DNA from: Hymenobacter sp. BT559
GTDB lineage: Bacteria; Bacteroidota; Bacteroidia; Cytophagales; Hymenobacteraceae
Length of the DNA stretch: 64,000 nt
Assembly: GCF_016427535.1 (NCBI RefSeq)
Contig: NZ_JAELXV010000002.1
Span: forward strand, 124,001 to 188,000
Direction of reading: 5' to 3'
The notes beneath the pieces are model-generated. The model was not told the origin of the DNA. It searched no databases and was given only the letters and a program-made list of their open reading frames with translations. The translations under genes were made by a program, and so were the position numbers. Below, piece by piece: positions 61,201 through 64,000 of this stretch; the stretch's first letter is position 1, and the number at the start of each line of letters is the position of its first letter.

Positions 61201-64000
61201 TGGGGCCCGTGAGCGTCGTAGCCAGGTCGGTGCGAGGCCGCACCGTTACGGTGGCCGCCTGCACATTATCGGCTGGCACACTCTCAGGCGTGGTGCTGCC
61301 CACCGAGTTAGTTGCCAGCAGCTGGCCTTCGTTGCCCACCGAGGTTGGCACCGTAACCGCAATTGGGAACGTGAAGCCCGAACCACTGGCCAGCGAAGTA
61401 GCCGTAGCGGTGTAGCTCAGCAGCCCGGTCTGGCTGTTGTAACTAGCCGACTTGTAGGCTGTGCCATCGGCAAAGGTGTAAGTCACGTTGTCCGGCTGCA
61501 GGGTGCCCCCTAGGCCATTCACCAGCAAGGTAGTGGCGTTGAGGCCGGGCAGCAATTGCAGGCGGCCCGTGGTGTTGGCGGCCGCGCCGGGGCCGGCGTT
61601 GGTGGCGCCCACGGTGTAGGTCACCTGCGTGGCCGCGTCTACGATGGTCGAGGTCGTAGTGAGCGTGGCTACTAGGTTAGCCGGTGTGCCGGTGGCCGCG
61701 GCTGGCGTCAGGGTAGCGCCGGTAGCGGTGCTGCTGGTCGCGCCGTTGAGGTATGCTACATTGTTAGCCGTGTTCGTGTCGCCGGCGCCGGTCGTATTGG
61801 GCGTTACCTGAGCCGAGGGCGTGAAGGCCGCCGTGGGGGCCAGGAAGGTAATGGTGTTGGCCACCGTCTGACCGCTGGGCAGGCTGCCCAGCGCCGGGAA
61901 GGTTACTACCCCCGAGGTATTGTCATAGGTGCCACCGTTGCTGACGAACACCCCGGGCGAGCCGGCGGTAGGGTTCAGACCGCTGGGCAGCTGTACGGTT
62001 TGCACTGCACCAGCTATAGTTTGTAGGCCGTTGTTGGTGGTCGTCACGTTCAGCGTTACCGGCGAGCCGGCCACCACGGCTGTGGGGCCCGAGAGGGTAG
62101 TAGCTAGGTCGAAGCGCGGCGCGGCCGTAATGCTGGCCGAGTTCACATTGTTAGCTGGGTTGCTATCAGTGGTTGTGGTCGTTACAGCGGCCGTGCCCGT
62201 TACCACCCCACTGCCCGGCATGGTGAAGGCAATAGCCGACGACAAGGAGGCACCACCGCCTAGGGTCGTAGTTGGGTAGGTAATCTGGCCCGTGGTGGTG
62301 CTATAAGTAGCCCCATTGGCAAAAGTGATGGTCGTGCCGCTGAGCGTGCCGGTCTGGCCGCCCACTGTGAGGGTGGTTGTCGTCAGGACCGGAATCAGCT
62401 GCACGGTGGGCACTACTCCGGCTGCCGAGGGCGTACCATTGTTAGTGAAGGTAGCCGTGAAGGTGGCCGTGGCGCCGGGGGCCACGGTAGCCGCGCCGGT
62501 CACCGCTAGGGTGGCCTGCACATCTACCACCGGGGTGGTGGTCAGGGCCAGGCTGGCCGAGTTGGCTGCCACGTTGGCACCTTCGCTGCTGGCGGTGCTA
62601 GTGCTGGCCGTCAGGGTCGAGCTGCCGGCCGTAGTGGGCGCCGTGAAGGCAAACCGGTAGCTGGTGGCCGCGCCGCCGGCCAGGGTTGGGGCTGGCGGAA
62701 ACGTGATGGTCGTCACGGCCGAGGTGCCGCTGCCAGTGGTGGCCACCGTGGTGCCCGAGTAAGCCGTAGTCAGGGCGTTTTGCTGGGCCGGGGTCAGGCT
62801 AGCACCAGTGGGCAAAGTCACTACGCGGGTTACGTTGCTGGCGGCATCGGGCCCTAGGTTAGTGAAGGTGGCCGTGTAGTAGCCCGTGGGCTGGCCGGGG
62901 CTGAGCGTGGTGCCCCCCGTGAGGCTGGCCGTTACGTCGGCCGAGGCCGTGACGGGGATGGTGTAAACAGCCGGGCCGTCGGTGACGGTGCCGTTCGTGT
63001 TGTGCGTGGTGCTAGTCTGGCCGTTGGCGTCGGTGGCAGTGTAGGTAAAGGTAGCGTTGCCACTAAAGCCGCGCGTGGGCAGGAAAGTCAGCTGGCCTAG
63101 GTTGGCCGCGGGCACCGTGGTGGCGGCCGTTACGGCTGTGCCATTGTAGTAGAGGATGCCCTGCGCCGCCGCAATGGGGTTTACCACGTAGCTCGCGATG
63201 GTGTTGGCGGTGTTGGTGGTGATGTCGCCCGTGAAGCCGCTAGCCGAGGCCGACAGGTTCGGGTTCAATACCACCGGCGCGGGCTGGTTGCTGGCCACGC
63301 TGACGTTGGTTACGTCGTTGGGCACGGGGGCCTGCAGTACGCGGGTATTGGCCGAAAATTCCGACGTGCTGCGGGCTATCGTAGCGGTAGCCGTCAGCAA
63401 GGCCGAAGTGTTGGCCAAGGCCGTGCGCTGCGCCGCCGTGAGGCTGCTCAGCGGAATGCTGAATGTGAACAGGTTGGTGTTATCGCTACCCTGAGCCACG
63501 CCGTTGATGTTGGTGGGGCCGTAGGTGCCGGTACCCGTGTTGCTATCGTCGGCCGTAAGCCCTTCGGTGCGGCTAGCCAGGAAGCTCGAGCCCTGCCCAA
63601 AATACCGGTTGCTGGCAGTAGGGTCAGTGCCAAGCGGCGTGGCCAAGAACAGCTCAACCAGCGAGCCGGGGCGGGCGTAGCCGGTTACCGTCAGCGTGGT
63701 AGCATTTAGCGTGGCCGTAGTCAGCACCGGGTTGTTGAGCAGGCCGTTGCCGCCCGTGTCGCCGTCGCCACTATCATTGAGGGTCACGTTGGGAGTAGTG
63801 CCCGTGTTACCGTTCCAGAAAGGAGTGCCTGCTGCGGTGCTGTTGTAGTTAGTTTCGGCTGTGCTCAGCAGGTCGATGCCTAGGCGAGTGTTGCCGCTAG
63901 TTGCGTTCTGTGAAATTGTTACCTGGTTGGCTGTGCCCAGCACCAAAACGCCCGAGCCATTATTGCCGCTCAGCACGTTGTTGTTAATGAGCGTAGGGTT
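58256..64000 (-). CDS. Giant DUF11-repeat surface protein with T9SS tail (5' end outside window)
   Basis: An open frame of at least 1915 residues that continues past the right edge; the GTG at 63976 is not a real start because the frame stays open beyond it. The first visible part (NPTLINNNVLSGNNGSGVLV) looks like a right-handed parallel beta-helix, as in polymorphic outer-membrane-type proteins. Then come a cadherin-like domain, eight DUF11-like repeats (starts such as ADVTASLTGG, FDLATTLSGP, TDLATTLTGP), a second cadherin-like domain (PEGNTANPLAISPLNATDAD), a fibronectin-like domain and a type A sorting domain (VSLSVYPNPVATRTNLDLGQ). The last about 350 residues are closely similar to the neighbour's, showing tandem duplication. 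Likely a surface adhesin. Confidence 0.9.
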   Translation of the reverse strand, partial: NPTLINNNVLSGNNGSGVLVLGTANQVTISQNATSGNTRLGIDLLSTAETNYNSTAAGTPFWNGNTGTTPNVTLNDSGDGDTGGNGLLNNPVLTTATLNATTLTVTGYARPGSLVELFLATPLGTDPTASNRYFGQGSSFLASRTEGLTADDSNTGTGTYGPTNINGVAQGSDNTNLFTFSIPLSSLTAAQRTALANTSALLTATATIARSTSEFSANTRVLQAPVPNDVTNVSVASNQPAPVVLNPNLSASASGFTGDITTNTANTIASYVVNPIAAAQGILYYNGTAVTAATTVPAANLGQLTFLPTRGFSGNATFTYTATDANGQTSTTHNTNGTVTDGPAVYTIPVTASADVTASLTGGTTLSPGQPTGYYTATFTNLGPDAASNVTRVVTLPTGASLTPAQQNALTTAYSGTTVATTGSGTSAVTTITFPPAPTLAGGAATSYRFAFTAPTTAGSSTLTASTSTASSEGANVAANSASLALTTTPVVDVQATLAVTGAATVAPGATATFTATFTNNGTPSAAGVVPTVQLIPVLTTTTLTVGGQTGTLSGTTITFANGATYSTTTGQITYPTTTLGGGASLSSAIAFTMPGSGVVTGTAAVTTTTTDSNPANNVNSASITAAPRFDLATTLSGPTAVVAGSPVTLNVTTTNNGLQTIAGAVQTVQLPSGLNPTAGSPGVFVSNGGTYDNTSGVVTFPALGSLPSGQTVANTITFLAPTAAFTPSAQVTPNTTGAGDTNTANNVAYLNGATSSTATGATLTPAAATGTPANLVATLTTTSTIVDAATQVTYTVGATNAGPGAAANTTGRLQLLPGLNATTLLVNGLGGTLQPDNVTYTFADGTAYKSASYNSQTGLLSYTATATSLASGSGFTFPIAVTVPTSVGNEGQLLATNSVGSTTPESVPADNVQAATVTVRPRTDLATTLTGPTTGVVPGQSVTYTATFTNNGPNAALATTETVQLPSGLTASTLTVGGQTGTLNGATNTITFANGATYSTITGLVTLPALASNATGAVQTFGLTFVAPAQSYVVSSAISSATIDGTPANNAASVATTVTPTTDVAVALAGPATAVVGNYATYTVTTTNNGPGTATNVVPTLRLPSGLTIQSASTGYTYDSSTGLLTFAASSTLQAGVSTENFVTFTMPNAAGGQLSALASVSTATLDNVAANNTAALTTSVAPATTPAPSAATTADLVTTITPASNTVAPGSTVTYTATYRNAGTLAATNVVPTVTLPTGLPVADLQVGGTTGTLANGLITFANGATYDVATGLLSFPVVASLAPSTTATSFSIAFSAPASGTLTIVSAVTSNTTDLNPADNRSTSTLTVNSAFDLTTGISGPLAALAGSQNVYTIRTTNNGPSSVASATQTVQLPANLTTSTLLVAGQTGTVSGSTISFSNTGASYNTSSGLLTFATISNLAPGVGSAVSNTITVTMPATGSLTIGNATVSTAVTGETNTNNNTATFTTNTAPLSFAPVARNVVNTLRSPEGNTANPLAISPLNATDADGSISNYYVQSLPTAGTLYYNGVAISSIPTGGYQVADATLLSYKPASGFVGNAFFTYTATDNSGVVSNPALYTIPVAQDQASAYTAYNTTKGGTTAYQTNDILAQVIDPNKAVYTSAGTIFDPTTGALQTGAANGLLITGTNAVLATTGPSDNPTNTLPSGVSLDPATGRIYVSDASQLVNNPTARTYSVFVNTTDANGGITQALATFTLGAYPLPVVLTDFTAQAVQNRDAQLSWHTASEQNNDHFEVERSFDGTTFTKIGRVAGQGTTTSATVYAFTDANVAAKASGPVYYRLRQVDRDGTATYSPLRTVSFTKAAIVSLSVYPNPVATRTNLDLGQLPATGTYQVVLLDATGRQVQTWTLLGGATHPLNVAGLASGSYLLIVTGQQPDGSLLKQTMRLTKE

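Noticed and set aside
49277..64000. Possible CRISPR or satellite repeats suggested by recurring patterns
   Set aside because: The recurrence is at protein level (DUF11 repeats), with diverged DNA and unequal spacing of hundreds of bases; no short direct repeats with uniform spacers.
1..64000. tRNA, rRNA or riboswitch genes
   Set aside because: I read all gaps longer than about 100 bases and saw no cloverleaf, no rRNA-like sequence and no known riboswitch core; a covariance-model scan would be needed to exclude small RNAs.

Overview
The window looks like chromosomal DNA of a high-G+C member of the Bacteroidetes, most likely Hymenobacter or a close relative (inference from gene content). The lineage signs are SusC/SusD outer-membrane uptake proteins, type IX secretion (T9SS) C-terminal sorting domains, Bacteroidetes-style TonB/ExbD proteins, an uppS-bamA-ompH-ompH cluster, almost no Shine-Dalgarno sequences, and a few TAnnTTTG-type -7 elements. 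I found no rRNA, tRNA, CRISPR array, phage or insertion sequence.

Layout. 1-5.1 kb is an envelope-biogenesis operon on the + strand: the tail of an unknown gene, uppS, bamA and two OmpH/Skp-like chaperones. 5.2-9.0 kb holds a GH63-like glucosidase and an RluA-type pseudouridine synthase. 9.1-16.5 kb (- strand) is the Ton energy module: exbB, two exbD, tonB, a second tonB, a small membrane protein, a PstS-like lipoprotein and a TPR protein. 16.8-20.4 kb has mazG, glmM and a cysteine desulfurase. 20.4-23.4 kb is a row of three unrecognised genes: a soluble coiled-coil protein, a membrane-anchored PspA-like coiled-coil protein, and a membrane-anchored protein with an actin/Hsp70/Ppx-like (ASKHA) motif pattern. 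A helix-hairpin-helix protein follows.

24.6-41.3 kb (- strand) is one polysaccharide utilization locus (PUL): ECF sigma factor, SGNH/LamG hydrolase, FecR anti-sigma, SusC with STN domain, SusD, three GH30 enzymes (two of them tandem duplicates), SGNH hydrolase, GH5 and an esterase. A divergent LacI regulator and an MFS transporter flank it. The enzyme set suggests a beta-glucan, possibly beta-1,6-linked; that is inference. Sigma, FecR and the STN domain fit trans-envelope signalling, in which glycan binding at SusC/D releases the sigma factor.

44-64 kb is a surface and secretion region: a purple-acid-phosphatase-like metallophosphoesterase and a CotH-like protein, both with T9SS tails, a GliT/thioredoxin-reductase-like flavoprotein, a small exported protein, and two giant paralogous DUF11-repeat T9SS surface proteins in tandem. 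The second runs off the right edge.

Three signals cut across the genes. The palindrome CCTAGG is strongly enriched. Long near-perfect inverted repeats (arms 20-40 nt) occupy many intergenic gaps, above all between the PUL hydrolase genes. The three-gene PspA-like/ASKHA-like row is the best candidate for an undescribed system. All calls come from reading sequence; no database search was possible.
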